Origin: Pseudozyma flocculosa PF-1
Taxonomy: Eukaryota > Basidiomycota > Ustilaginomycetes > Ustilaginales > Ustilaginaceae
Reading direction: 5' to 3'
DNA length: 64,000 bases
Assembly: GCF_000417875.1 (NCBI RefSeq)
Contig: NW_006920888.1
Location: forward strand, 142,738-206,737
Shown here: one piece after another, positions 31,394 to 40,930 of the stretch
Layout: each line of letters opens with the position of its first letter
How positions within the stretch are numbered: position 1 is the stretch's first letter
Position numbers and translations under genes: made by a program
The notes under the pieces: model-generated
Seen by the model: only the letters and a program-made list of their open reading frames with translations
Told to the model about the DNA's origin: nothing
The model's database searches: none

Positions 31394-33230
31394 CCAGCAA
31401 CAACGCTTCCACGGTGGCCCGCCGCCGCCAAGAGGGCCCGGAGCTGGCAACGCCAACAACTTCCCCAACGCGCCATCGATGCCGGCGGCGATGCAGCAGG
31501 CGCAGGCGCAGCAGCCTTCGACGCCGACCTCGCAACAGCACGAGCAACAAAAGCAAGATGCCACCAGCAGCCCACGTCCTCCGCCTGCAGGAGGCGCGCC
31601 GTCCAACGGAGCCAAGGCTGCGGCCGAGGATGCCGCCCATGCAGGCTGGGAAGCGACGCCCGAGTCCTCGCAGGTCAAGAAGGAGGACAAGGAAGAAGGG
31701 CCGGACGGCAGCGGCTGGGACGAGCCGCCCTCCGCTGGCGGCAGTGACGCACCGCCGAGTGGGCCTGGTGAGTGGCGCAAGGAGCGCTGACGACGTGACT
31801 GCAACTAGTGCGACCCCGTCTTCTTGCGATGCTGATACCCTTCATCGATTTTCCGCTCTGCTGTGCCATCGACAGCCATGAAGATGGCGGCCGAGGGAAT
31901 GCCCGAGATGGTGAGTGACCCGCCTGCTCCATGGATACGCGCGCTTGCGGCAGAGGCTGACCGACTACCAATGCTGCCTCGCACCGGACCCGCCTCATAG
32001 GACATGAACGCCTTCTTTGGAGCTTCCGGCGTCGACCCGTCGCAGGTGGCTGCGGCCGGATTTGCGGTCCCACCAGGCATGGCGCAAGGATCTCCAGGCG
32101 GGCCAGCACCGCCCACCGGACCCAGCGCATCGAGAGGCGGACCTGGGCTAGGCAGGGGCGGCGCTGGCGCCGGCCGTGGCGCTGTGGTCCCCGGCTGGGG
32201 AGCTGCGCGCGGCCGTGGCATTGGCGTCAAGGGCGCGCCCACCGGCCCGGGTGGCGGCAAAGGTCGAGCGGCGCCCTCGAAACCCGCCGCTGATCGAGCC
32301 GCGAGCCCCCTTCCGAGCAATGTCCCGACTGGTCCGCGCAACCCGGGTAAACGGTACAACGACCGCGACACGGGCGTCGGTGCGGCCGATGCGCTCGACT
32401 ACGGCGGAGGAGGTGGAGGCGGAGGCGGAGGCGCGAGCGGGGCGGGCCACGGCGACGAGAGCCCGAGAGGCGACAGGGCTCGCGACCGGGACCTGGAGCG
32501 TACGCGCGACCGTGCTGAGCGCGATCGAAGCTCGCGCGAAGGCTCTGCCCGCGACAGCGATCGAGGCGCGCGCGCCCGCGACTCGAGGCGAGAGCGCGAC
32601 CGTGATCGTGATCGTGATCGCGATCAGCGGGATCACCGGGATCGGGAGCGCGAGCGCGAGAGAGAAAGGGACCGCGAGCGGGACCGGGATCGGGGCGATC
32701 GACGCGAGCGGGACCGATCCGTGGATAGTCAGGCCACGACGCACACTGATGGCGCTGGCGGCGCAGGCGGCGGCGGCGGCGGCAACGCCTCGTCGTCGCG
32801 TCGTGGGGGCCGTCGATCGGGACGGCGAGGCGGTGGAGGTGGTGGTGGCAGGGACGACAACGAGAGCGTGGCCAGCGACCACGACCACGACTACGACTCT
32901 GCCTCTACGGGCCGAGGGAGGCGCGGTGGTGGTGGTGGGACGAGGAGCAGTCGAAGGGGGGCCGGTGGAGGCGAGGATCAAGAGAGGGAAAAGGAGCGGG
33001 AAGCGCGGAGCCAGGCGCGGGCGGAACGACGGGCGGGCCGCGACTTGGGTCCCGGCTCGTCGGACGCTTCGAGAAACGGTAGCGGCGGAGGCGGCGGCGG
33101 CGGCGGTGGGAGTGGTGGTGGTGGTGCGGCGGGAAAGAAGAGGAGCGCACCGGACGATGCGGACGACGATGGGCACACCGACGGCGAGACGAGGGCATCG
33201 ACGCGCAGGAGCAGCCGGAGGAAGCGATGA
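29897..33230 (+). CDS. FIP1: Fip1, subunit of the mRNA cleavage and polyadenylation factor
   Basis: Four exons: 29897-30880, 31014-31767, 31876-31910 and 32001-33230; exactly 1000 aa. Introns of 133, 108 and 90 nt all start GTGAGT and end in GACAG or CATAG (phases 0, 1, 0). The third exon is only 35 nt. The protein has an acidic N-terminus (MDDDDDAFLYGED; DDDDDDEDSDSDIEF), then the diagnostic Fip1 motif [20 protein letters not shown] at 279-298, followed by EESWSLWRGKKE. After it come a Met/Gly/Gln-rich segment with a pure poly-Gln run and a long Arg/Asp/Glu-dipeptide tail (DRDRDRDR, RERERER) with Gly blocks and basic clusters. The acidic N-terminus binds poly(A) polymerase and the motif contacts Yth1/CPSF30 in known Fip1. 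The RD/RE tail is like that of animal FIP1L1; yeast Fip1 (about 330 aa) lacks it. It is convergent with the RNPS1-like gene. Confidence 0.9.
31345..31391 (+). repeat. CAG repeat encoding poly-Gln in FIP1
   Basis: A nearly pure CAG run encodes about 15 consecutive Gln residues in exon 2. It is likely to vary in length between strains. Confidence 0.9.
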
Positions 33231-33530
33231 AGGAGCCAGTGTCACGTCTCTCCCTCGTCAAGTAGCCAGCCAGCCTACCCAGCCTACCCGTCTACCCGCC
33301 TAGTACCTGCCTTTGTCGTCGTCGGACGGCCCGAATATCTAGGGCATTCTTATCTGGATCTGCAGACCACCCCCTCTTTCTCCGTCTGCCTCCCGTGCTG
33401 TCCCAACCTAACGGCTCTCCGGCCTATGCAGAAGTGGCCGCCGCGTAGCCAGGCGCCGTACGATGCTGGATAGTCGCCGTCGTCGCCGACGAAGTGATGG
33501 TGGTGGCTGCGCCAGGCTGGGTGTCTTCGA
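33231..33530. other. Convergent intergenic region (FIP1 / RNPS1-like)
   Basis: 300 bp of shared 3' flank containing a few CAGCC and TACC repeats. No gene is seen. Confidence 0.7.
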
Positions 33531-34900
33531 TCAATCTCGCATGGGGCTATATCGTCGGCTCCTCGAGTCGGTCGAGGGCGCGTACGACGGCGATCGCCGC
33601 GCCCTCCCCTCCCTCTCCCTCTCCCAGTCCCGGTCCCTCGCGCGGTCCGGGGCCGCATACCCGTTGGCGTCCCTTCCGCTCGACCGGTATGGACTCGCGC
33701 TCCTCTTCCTGTCCCGCGACGACGATCCCGCCCGTGGCGGTGGTGGCGGTGGCGCTCTGCTGCCCCAACCGTTGTCGCCTTGTCGTCTGAACCCGCCGCC
33801 GTTCCTCGCCCCCCCTTTGCCATCGAACGGCTGCCTGGCATACCCGTCGGCGTCCCTCGCTGCGAACCCGTTCGAACCCGCATCCACGTGCCGGTTGCGG
33901 TTGATGCGGAGTGGCGGTGGCGCGGCGGACCCGTCTCCCCTCCTGCCGCTCGACGAACGACGATCGTCGTCGTACTGCGCCGCCGCGGCCGCCCATGCTC
34001 TCCTGCTGGGAGCGGGAAGAGGAGGAGGAGAGGGTCGTCTCGGATCCCTCCTGTCCGCCCTGTCCCAGCCTCCGCGGCGGGACGAGGAACGAGGCGGTGA
34101 AGGTGGTGGTGTGGGTACGTCGTCGAATCCGACCTGGAGCAGCGCCCCGTCGATCTGACCCTGGTCCATGTGTTCGACGGCCCTTTCGGCCCCGGCGACG
34201 CGGGTATAGACGATGTGCGCCGTCGGACCTGGCATGGGGCCTGTCGGGAGGGTGGTGAGGGATGGGAGAACGAGTTCAGCGCGGGATTGCGGGGTTTGCG
34301 TTGCATCGCCAGGCTTGGCTGGAGAGAGCAGCAGCTTGCGACAGACTCACCTCTAGTCGCTCGGACGGCGGGGGGATGGAGCAGCACGTAGTCGAGCCTG
34401 CCGTAGACGCCAAAGATGTGATCGAGGTGGCGTTCCTTGACGTTGAGCGTGAGCCCTTTGACCAGGACCGCTCTCGAGGCTCGGCGTCGAGGCGGCGTCC
34501 TGGACCTCGACCTTGAGCTGGACCTTGAGCGCGATGTTGATCTGGAGCGAGAGTGAGAGCGGGAGGAAAAGGATCGTGATCGTGTCCTTGTTCTTGACCT
34601 GGTCCTTGACCTTGACCTTGACCTTGACCTTGAACTCGACCCCGAACTCGACCCCGAACTCGACCCCGAACTCGACCCCGAACTCGACCTCGACCTCGAT
34701 ACCGACTTCGACCTCGATACTGAGACCGACATGGGCGAAGCAGGATCAGAGGGCGGACGAGGACTGTACGAGGCCGACCTGGACCTGGAGCTTGACTGGG
34801 ACCGAGGTTCTGACCCTGAGCGGTGTTGCTGGGCCGAGTAGGGAGTGCGACTGCGTGTGCGGCTACGGCCGCGCTCTGGTTGTCCCCGATCGGATGCCAT
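33531..34900 (-). CDS. RNPS1-like SR protein with one RRM
   Basis: Two exons, 34900-34351 and 34240-33531; the intron 34241-34350 is 110 nt (GTGAGT...CGACAG, phase 1); 419 aa. An Arg/Ser dipeptide domain fills residues 10-140 and contains a tandem GSSSGSSS array encoded by a 12-bp DNA repeat. One RRM spans about 144-222: VLVKGLTLNV is RNP2-like, AHIVYTRVAGAERAVEHM is the second half, and HMDQGQIDGALLQV matches HMDGGQIDGQEI of human RNPS1. A C-terminal Pro/Ser/Arg-rich tail follows, ending YSPMRD. RNPS1 is a peripheral exon-junction-complex and splicing activator; the same nuclear role is inferred. The intron splits the RRM. The ATG at 34900 (GACATGG) was preferred to an in-frame ATG at 35146, whose extension looks non-coding. 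Confidence 0.85.
34597..34705. repeat. Tandem repeats within the RS-domain coding sequence
   Basis: On the plus strand TTGACC units pass into about five copies of the 12-mer CTCGACCCCGAA (about 34628-34690). On the coding strand they encode SRS and GSSS repeats. Confidence 0.85.
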
Positions 34901-35461
34901 GTCGTCGCCGGCTCCACGTCGGTGCTGCTCCTTGCTCTTTTCCTTGCTCTTGCTCTCGCTCTTGCTCTTGTTCTTGCTCTCTTGCTGGTGCAGAGCGATG
35001 AAGGTGGGGTGGGGTCGGTTGGGATGTTGGTTGATGGCGCCAGCCTCTGCGCGACCGAGTGGAGGTGGAAGAAAAAGAAGCGCAGCGGCGCAGAGAATCA
35101 GGCTCAAACGCCAAACGGGCGGCGGCGCAGGCCACGCCGGGCCCATGCGCACACGCAGTCAGCCGGCACGCGAACAGACAGCCAGCCAGCCTGATCGCCT
35201 GCCACCGGCGCCACGCCCAGCCGCACGGCCCATCAGCAACCTCTCACGCCTTAGCCTCGCTCCCCTTCCCACCAAGCTCAGGACGGACCACAATCTTGCC
35301 TTGGAACAGAGTCACAGCGAGCCATGGACGAGGATTTCACTTTCGGCTTTCGTCTTTCTTTCACTTCAGACACACGGTCGGCAAGACTTCTGCTACGCCG
35401 ATGGCGACAAGGCGACACGACGAGGCGAAACGGGTATCGAGGCCGCGTGACGTGTCCCCGC
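34901..35461. other. Intergenic: RNPS1-like leader and peroxiredoxin 3' flank
   Basis: 561 bp. Next to the RNPS1-like ATG lies a run of GCTCTT-type hexanucleotides (about 34931-34986), purine-rich on the transcribed strand. No gene is seen. Confidence 0.6.
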
Positions 35462-36224
35462 TCAGATGGCCTTGAGCACGTTGTCGGCCGACGTCACCGA
35501 CACGTCGGGCGCGTGCTTCTCGACAAAGGCCTTCTTGACGATGCCGCCCTCGACCAGCAGCGCGTATCTGGCAAGAGGGGCGAGGGGGCGGGGCAATGGC
35601 AGCGGAGGCGACGAAGGAAGAGAGAGTCAGCTTCGGAGCCGTTGGGCCGACTAGCTTGGGCGGGGAAGCAGGCAACTCACCGCTGCGAACGCTGGCCGCC
35701 GAGCAGGCCGGTAGCGTCAAAGTTGAGGCCAACGGCGTGGGTGAACTGCGGGAGCAAAGGCGAAGACATGGGGTGTCATTGGATCATGAAGACGACGACA
35801 ATATCAGCTGCGCCATTCGCGATAGACATTCGCGCGACATCGACACCAGCGGTGAGGGGCAATGGCGGACACTCACGGCACCCGTGTCGTCGGCGAGGAT
35901 GTGGACGTGGGGCGAGCTGGCGCCGAGCTTCTCCTTCCAGGCCTGGGTGGTGAAGGCGTCGTTGACGGCGACGACGTAAACGCCCTCGACGCCCTTCTGG
36001 TTGAAGGCGTCGGCGTGCTGGACGTAGCCGGGGACGTGGCTGGAGCAGGGAGGGGTAAAGGCGCCGGGGACGCCGACGACGAGGATGCGGCCCGTCTGGC
36101 CGGCGAGGTCGACGGTGCCCTGCTCGGGGTTGGACTCCTTGAGCAGGATGTTCTTGGGCAGGCTGTCGCCCTCCTTGATGGGGCCCTTGACGGCGGCCTT
36201 GAGCTTGTCAGTGAGGTGCGACAT
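35462..36224 (-). CDS. 1-Cys type peroxiredoxin (Prx5/Ahp1/PMP20 family)
   Basis: Three exons: 36224-35877, 35745-35681 and 35567-35462; 172 aa. Introns are 35746-35876 (131 nt, GTGAGT, phase 0) and 35568-35680 (113 nt, GTGAGT, phase 2). The middle exon is 65 nt. The peroxidatic motif PGAFTPPC has Cys60, and the family sequence continues SSHVPGYVQHADAFNQKGV. Cys60 is the only cysteine, so recycling needs an outside thiol, as in PMP20-like enzymes. The usual Prx5-family blocks follow: VYVVAVNDAFTTQAWKEKLG, ILADDTGAFTHAVGLNFD, RYALLVEGGIVKKAFVEK. The C-terminus is LKAI, not a peroxisomal SKL, so a cytosolic location is likely. It reduces H2O2 and alkyl hydroperoxides. Homologues are known fungal allergens (Asp f 3, Mal f 2/3 group). 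Confidence 0.93.
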
Positions 36225-37751
36225 GGTGGACGAGGGGGTTTTCGGAGGTTGGTGTGAGTGAGTGAGTGAGGGAGTGGGTGAGAGGCGAGTTGCGGATGGG
36301 TGCGGTCGGGTGGCGTCGATGGAGGGGCGGAAGAAGGGATGAGCGGCCTGCCCGTTGGGTCCTATATAGGGCGGCGATGCGCGCTGGCCAGAGCAGGGCG
36401 CCGCTCGGGCTGGGCAGGTCGGTTGGAGCCTAGCAAGAGGAAAGGCCCGCCCCTCCTTTGCGGCTGGGTGTCTGCTGCTGCTGCTGCTGCTGCGTTGCAT
36501 CATGTCCAAGACGGCCGGCCGGCCTGGCTGCTGGATGTTGGGGAGCGGGCGTCTCTGTTTGCGGGCTGGCCTGTGCCCAGTCCAGCTTCTCTGCCTGTGG
36601 GTTGACGTTGCCGGCAGCGTCAGGGCCAGGCAGGCAGCAAGCCGCTACCGTAGGCAAGGGTGACCACGCCGCCGCCCTGGCCCGGGCACGCCCCACCTGC
36701 GCTGCGCCGCGCTGCCCTGGCTGCCAGGCCCTGCATCGGTGCCCTGCCTAAACCCTCGTCAAGCAGACAAGCAAGCAAGCTCTGGCTCGCCCATCGGCCT
36801 CCACTTTGACCACCCTGCCTGGGCCTGGCTGCCTCTCGCTGCCTGCCTCTGGCCGCTTCCGCCCTGCCTCTCTCCCTCCCTCCCTCTGGCTCGCCGCGAC
36901 CTCTGGACGGCATCTCGATGTTCGCAGAAGCCGGCTGCCTCAGAGAGAGCCAGAGAGCCACCTACCAGAGAGCCAAGCCGTGCGTGCGTGCGTGCTTGGG
37001 AGCCTACTCTTCCGCCTCGTCACCACCCGCCCCCCTTGCTCGTCCGCGCTTCCCCGCCCCGCAAAAACAGCCCCACGGGCATGACACCAGATGCCGCTGC
37101 CTGCTTGGCGTCGACCATCGCCTCGCCACCACTTCCAGAGGTAGAGGCCATCTGCAGATACTGCTCTCCCTTCAACCTTGCCTCGGTGCCGCGTCCAGTG
37201 TCGAGGGCACGCCTCGCAGGGCCGTACGCTGCCCTCGTCGTCGTCGTCGTCGTCGTCGCGGGCCAATCACCTCCTGTGTTGCCCCTGCCGCCGTGGCTTG
37301 CTCGGTGGATGCGATCGGGGTTCGAGAGGTTTACACGAGGCGACTTGTACATGCGACCGGGACGGTCGACGGGGGAGAGGGGAGGGGCGAAGGTGTGATA
37401 CTACAGCTCTATCCGCAAGACCAAGGGTGAAAGGACGAAGGGGCGAGAGGGCGAGACCGCAGCGGCGAGGACGCCATCGCAGCTACAGGCAGGGATGGAC
37501 CGCCCGTCGTCGCAGAAGGGTGAGCGAAAGAGGATAAAGTCCATTAAAAGTGTGAGAGTGTGAGAGAGAGAGCGAAGAGAGAGGGAGAGGGAGCCGCGAG
37601 CTCGTTCCGACCCGGGAGACGACATCGCATGCGGCCACGACGGAGAGTCGCCGTCGAAGTCGGCCGCAATGCCGTCGCCGCCGGAGCTTGGCCTTGATCC
37701 AGGAGCGGCGCGGGAGAGATGCGGCGCTTGCCGACGTGCGAGCGCGCGGCC
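36225..37751. other. Intergenic: peroxiredoxin promoter and transporter 3' flank
   Basis: 1.5 kb. It holds the TATA element at 36361, CTG repeats (about 36473-36494), GCGT units near 36979-36993 and a GTC run (about 37237-37258). ORFs up to 220 codons are compositional and show no family signal. Confidence 0.55.
36361..36370 (-). promoter_or_regulatory. TATA box of the peroxiredoxin gene
   Basis: The palindromic CCTATATAGG lies about 137 bp upstream of the ATG at 36224 and is the best TATA match in the region. Assigned by sequence and position. Confidence 0.5.
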
Positions 37752-39121
37752 TCACCCCTTGTGCGTCTTGAAGGCCACCAGGCCGGCGAGGGCGATGGCG
37801 TATCCAAAGTACTGCAGCCCGGTGACGGTGCTGCCCAGCAGGAACATGCTGCCCATGATGAGGAGGATGTCCTTGAGCACGCCGGCCAGCGTCAGGGTGA
37901 GGGAGCTGGCGGCGCCAATCAGGAAGACGGCGGCAATGTTGAGGCCAAACGCGACGCCAGCGTTGGACAGCAGGATGGCCGGGCCCAGGTTGGCAATCTC
38001 CATAAACGGCTGCAGGCCCTCGGTAAAGGGAATCAGGCAGGCGTTGATGCAGGCGCAGACGGGCGCAAAGTAGTAGAGGCTGACCAGCGGGTCCATCTTG
38101 AGGCCCTGGAGGAGCACCTGGATCATGACGAGCCGCGTCGACTCAAACACGATGGCCAGCACCTGGAAGACGAAGCCCGCCGGGTCAAACGACACCTCGC
38201 CGTACGAGGCCGTGGCGACACCAAACGAGATGGCGCCCACAATCAGGACGAGCGAGCCCGACAGCTGCTTGAGGCCAAAGGCAAACGAGATGAGGAGCAC
38301 CGCGACCGGCGTAAAAGCCTTGAGCATCTGCATGAAGCTGACAGTCAGCGTCAGGACGGCCATGTTGCTGAAGACGAGGCTGGCCGAGAAGAATGCGCCA
38401 ATGGGCAGGATGTTGCGGTACCACCGCTCGTTGGTCATCTCGACGGTGTGCAGGCCGTCCATGAGGTGCGTGAAGCGGGCCAGCATCCGCGTGCCGACAG
38501 TGGCAAACGCCATGTGGAACGTCGTCAGGAAGACGGGGAAGGGGAAGTTGAGCTGCTCCTTGTCGAGGACGAACCTGGTAGCGAGGGCGAGGGCGAGGGC
38601 GAGGGCGAGGGCGAGGGCGAGGGCGAGGGCGAGGGCGAGGGCGAGGGCGAGCGAAAGGGCAGAAGCAGAGGAGATGGTGCGCAATGGACGCTCAGAGTCA
38701 GCAAGGTTGGCTCCCAGGGGGAGCAGTCGGTCGAAAGAAACGGCGGAGATGTCGCCTCTGATCCGCCCCGTTGGCCGCCACAGTGTCTGCCCCTTGCCTG
38801 GCCTGTGCTAGGCCTAGCCAACGAGGCGAGACCGTCGCCAGGACGCCCATTACCCCGAACGGATGCTCACTTGTTGTAGATGATGACGCTGCTCGAGAGG
38901 GCGATCCAGATGGCGATGATGAGCGCGGGGTGAATCTTCTTCTTGTCGCGCTGGGATGCGCCGCCGGGGAGGATACCGCCGCTCGAGGGGCCCTGGACGC
39001 CCATGCCGCTGGCGCCGGGCGTGCCGACCGAGGGCAGGCGGTGGCCGGTGATGGGATCGTGGCCGCCCTTTTCATCGATCGAGAGGTTCTGCATGGGCAG
39101 AGACGTGTGTTCCTTGGACAT
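37752..39121 (-). CDS. Triose-phosphate/nucleotide-sugar type transporter (DMT superfamily)
   Basis: Two exons, 39121-38871 and 38574-37752; 357 aa. The intron 38575-38870 (296 nt, GTGAGC...TACCAG, phase 2) is the longest in the window and contains a hexanucleotide minisatellite. Residues 1-60 are hydrophilic and probably cytosolic. About ten hydrophobic segments follow, starting at HPALIIAIWIALSSSVIIYNKFVL. The YNKxxL motif, NFPFPVFLTTFHM, LKAFTPVAVLLISF and TLTLAGVLKDILLI blocks are typical of the TPT/DUF250 group (fungal Sly41-like and GDP-mannose-transporter-like carriers of Golgi or ER). The tail is short and basic (FKTHKG) without a clear ER-retrieval signal. Substrate cannot be read from the sequence. 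Confidence 0.88.
38581..38651. repeat. (GCGAGG)n intronic minisatellite
   Basis: About 11.8 perfect tandem copies of GCGAGG lie inside the transporter intron, starting 7 bp from its 3' splice site; the transcribed strand reads CCTCGC repeats. Confidence 0.97.
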
Positions 39122-40930
39122 CGTGCTGGGTTGCGGGCGCAAGGGCCGGGGTGAGGCTCGATTGATCGGCTTGGAGACGAGAGAAAGACAGCGGTAGCTA
39201 CGACCTTGACCGAGCGAAGATCAGCGGAGGTCGGGCAGCAGGGTATAGGAGGACGCAGCCGGGTGGTGTGGCGAGGGAAGGGATGGGGTGGTGGTGGTAG
39301 TGATGGTGGTGGTGGTGGTGATGGAGAGGGAGGGCGGAGCGATAGGGGAGAAGGACAAGGGCGAACGAGGACGAGGCAGGGACCGGGTGGAACCCGACTC
39401 CGGGGGAAAGCGATGAACGGAAAAAGAGCGAGCGAGGCGGCCAGGCCGCGGCCAGGCCAGAGACAAGCGCTCGGAGGGCCTTACGAGCCTCGCTCACTTT
39501 CTCGGTCAGTCTGCGCGAGCCTCTCGCCTGCTTCGGCAGGTGCACACAGGGTGGCGGCTGCACACTCGCTCGCGCGCACGGCTGCTACGGCTAGGCCAGG
39601 CTAGGCTAGGCTAGGCTACGGTGGGACAAGACCGAGGCAAGGTCAGTGCGGCGTACAGAGCACAACCCGAACGCAAACGAGCCAGCAAGCGGCCGAGCGA
39701 GGTGTGAGGAGCAGCCAGCACGACGGAGGATGGCGAAATGAGGCGTGGCAGGCAGGCAGGCTGGAAGAACGACGCGGGCGGGCGGTCGGTGCGACGGTGT
39801 GCACCACGCCCGAAAAAGAACAGCCTGGCCAGAGCCAGAGGCGTGCGTGCGTGCGTGCGTGCTTGCCGCTCTTTCTGCGTCGAGGCGCCAGTTCGCCTCG
39901 AGGCCGGAGCGGACCGACGAATCGAGTGAGAGGCCAGAGGGCAAACCGCCGATACGATGCGAGTTGCAAGACAGGCCGGGGCGAGATCAGAAAGTCGAGG
40001 GGGCAGGCCAAGGACAGGGCAGGCAGGCCAAACACAAAAGTTTTCCAAACCGGCGTGTGCTTGCTTGGCTCGAATTCTCAAATTTCAGCCGCCCCGGAGC
40101 GCCGACCGTTCAGTGCGGGCGGGCGGAGCGGGGCGAGCGGGCATCCGTGGTGAGAGGGGAGGCAGCCTGGCAGGCGCCAAAGGATCGACGTTGCGCCTGT
40201 GTGGCGGACGGGTTGCCATGCCAGAGGCAAGGCCTGCCTGACAGGCCCCGTACAAGTTGGGCCGAAAGATCGATCGTCGGTCGTCGCAGCGGGCAGCACG
40301 AGCAGCATACATCTGCGGCATCAGCAGCATCAGCAAGCAAGCAGGGAGGTAGGGGCGTGCTGATCACGCTAGCCCGTAGCCTAAGAGGGCGGCTGGCATG
40401 TGGTGCCGACCGTCGGTCCGCGACGGCGGCCTGGCCAGGCCTGCTCCTGATCGCGGCGTCTTGGGGCAGCGCGCAGGCTACAGAGGCCGCATCCCATCTC
40501 GTCCCATCATCTCATCGTGGGGGAAAGGCGAGGGAGCGAGGCAAGGGGCAGGCCTGGCGTCGCGGCGTGGGCCAGATCGAGGACGCCCACAACGAGGCCT
40601 GGCAGCTGCTGCACGCGCATCGGCAACGTGCTCGCCTTTGCGGATCCGCCGGCATGGGCCTCACCGCCTTCGCGAAATCGGAATACGCTCGCGTGCCGGC
40701 TTGCCCCGAGGCTGGTCATCGGGCAAGGACTGTCATCGGGTCACGTTGAGCGATATCCGACACGGCGCCGAGTTCCCCATCTTCTTCGTGCCACCGGCGC
40801 CGGCCAGGCGGTCTTCTGCGAGCCGTGTCCTTGCATCGTTCATGTCGCATTGCACCGCCCGCTGTGTCCGGTGGCGGTCACGATAGCCGCCTTTCTGTGC
40901 GCTCGTGCTGCCAGGCCACCAGACGCGACC
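39122..40930. other. Intergenic: transporter promoter and cyclin 3' flank
   Basis: 1.8 kb. It holds a GGT run (about 39286-39325), GGCTA repeats (about 39594-39618) and GCGT units (39842-39862). Several ORFs over 100 codons overlap here in conflicting frames; none has coding character. Confidence 0.55.

Noticed and set aside
35059..35146. Upstream in-frame ATG (35146) as the start of the RNPS1-like protein
   Set aside because: The added 82 residues look like a chance hydrophobic stretch followed by a translated GCTCTT repeat; a nuclear SR protein would not carry it, and ATG 34900 has a better context.
38580..38684. Alternative transporter N-terminus reading (Leu-Ala)n through the intron repeat
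   Set aside because: The frame begins at TTG, not ATG, and the array lies inside an intron with good splice sites; the hydrophobic run is a by-product of the CTCGCC repeat.
39745..40749. 334-codon plus-strand ORF between transporter and cyclin
   Set aside because: No family resemblance, overlaps microsatellites, and lacks the G/C third-position pattern of real genes here.
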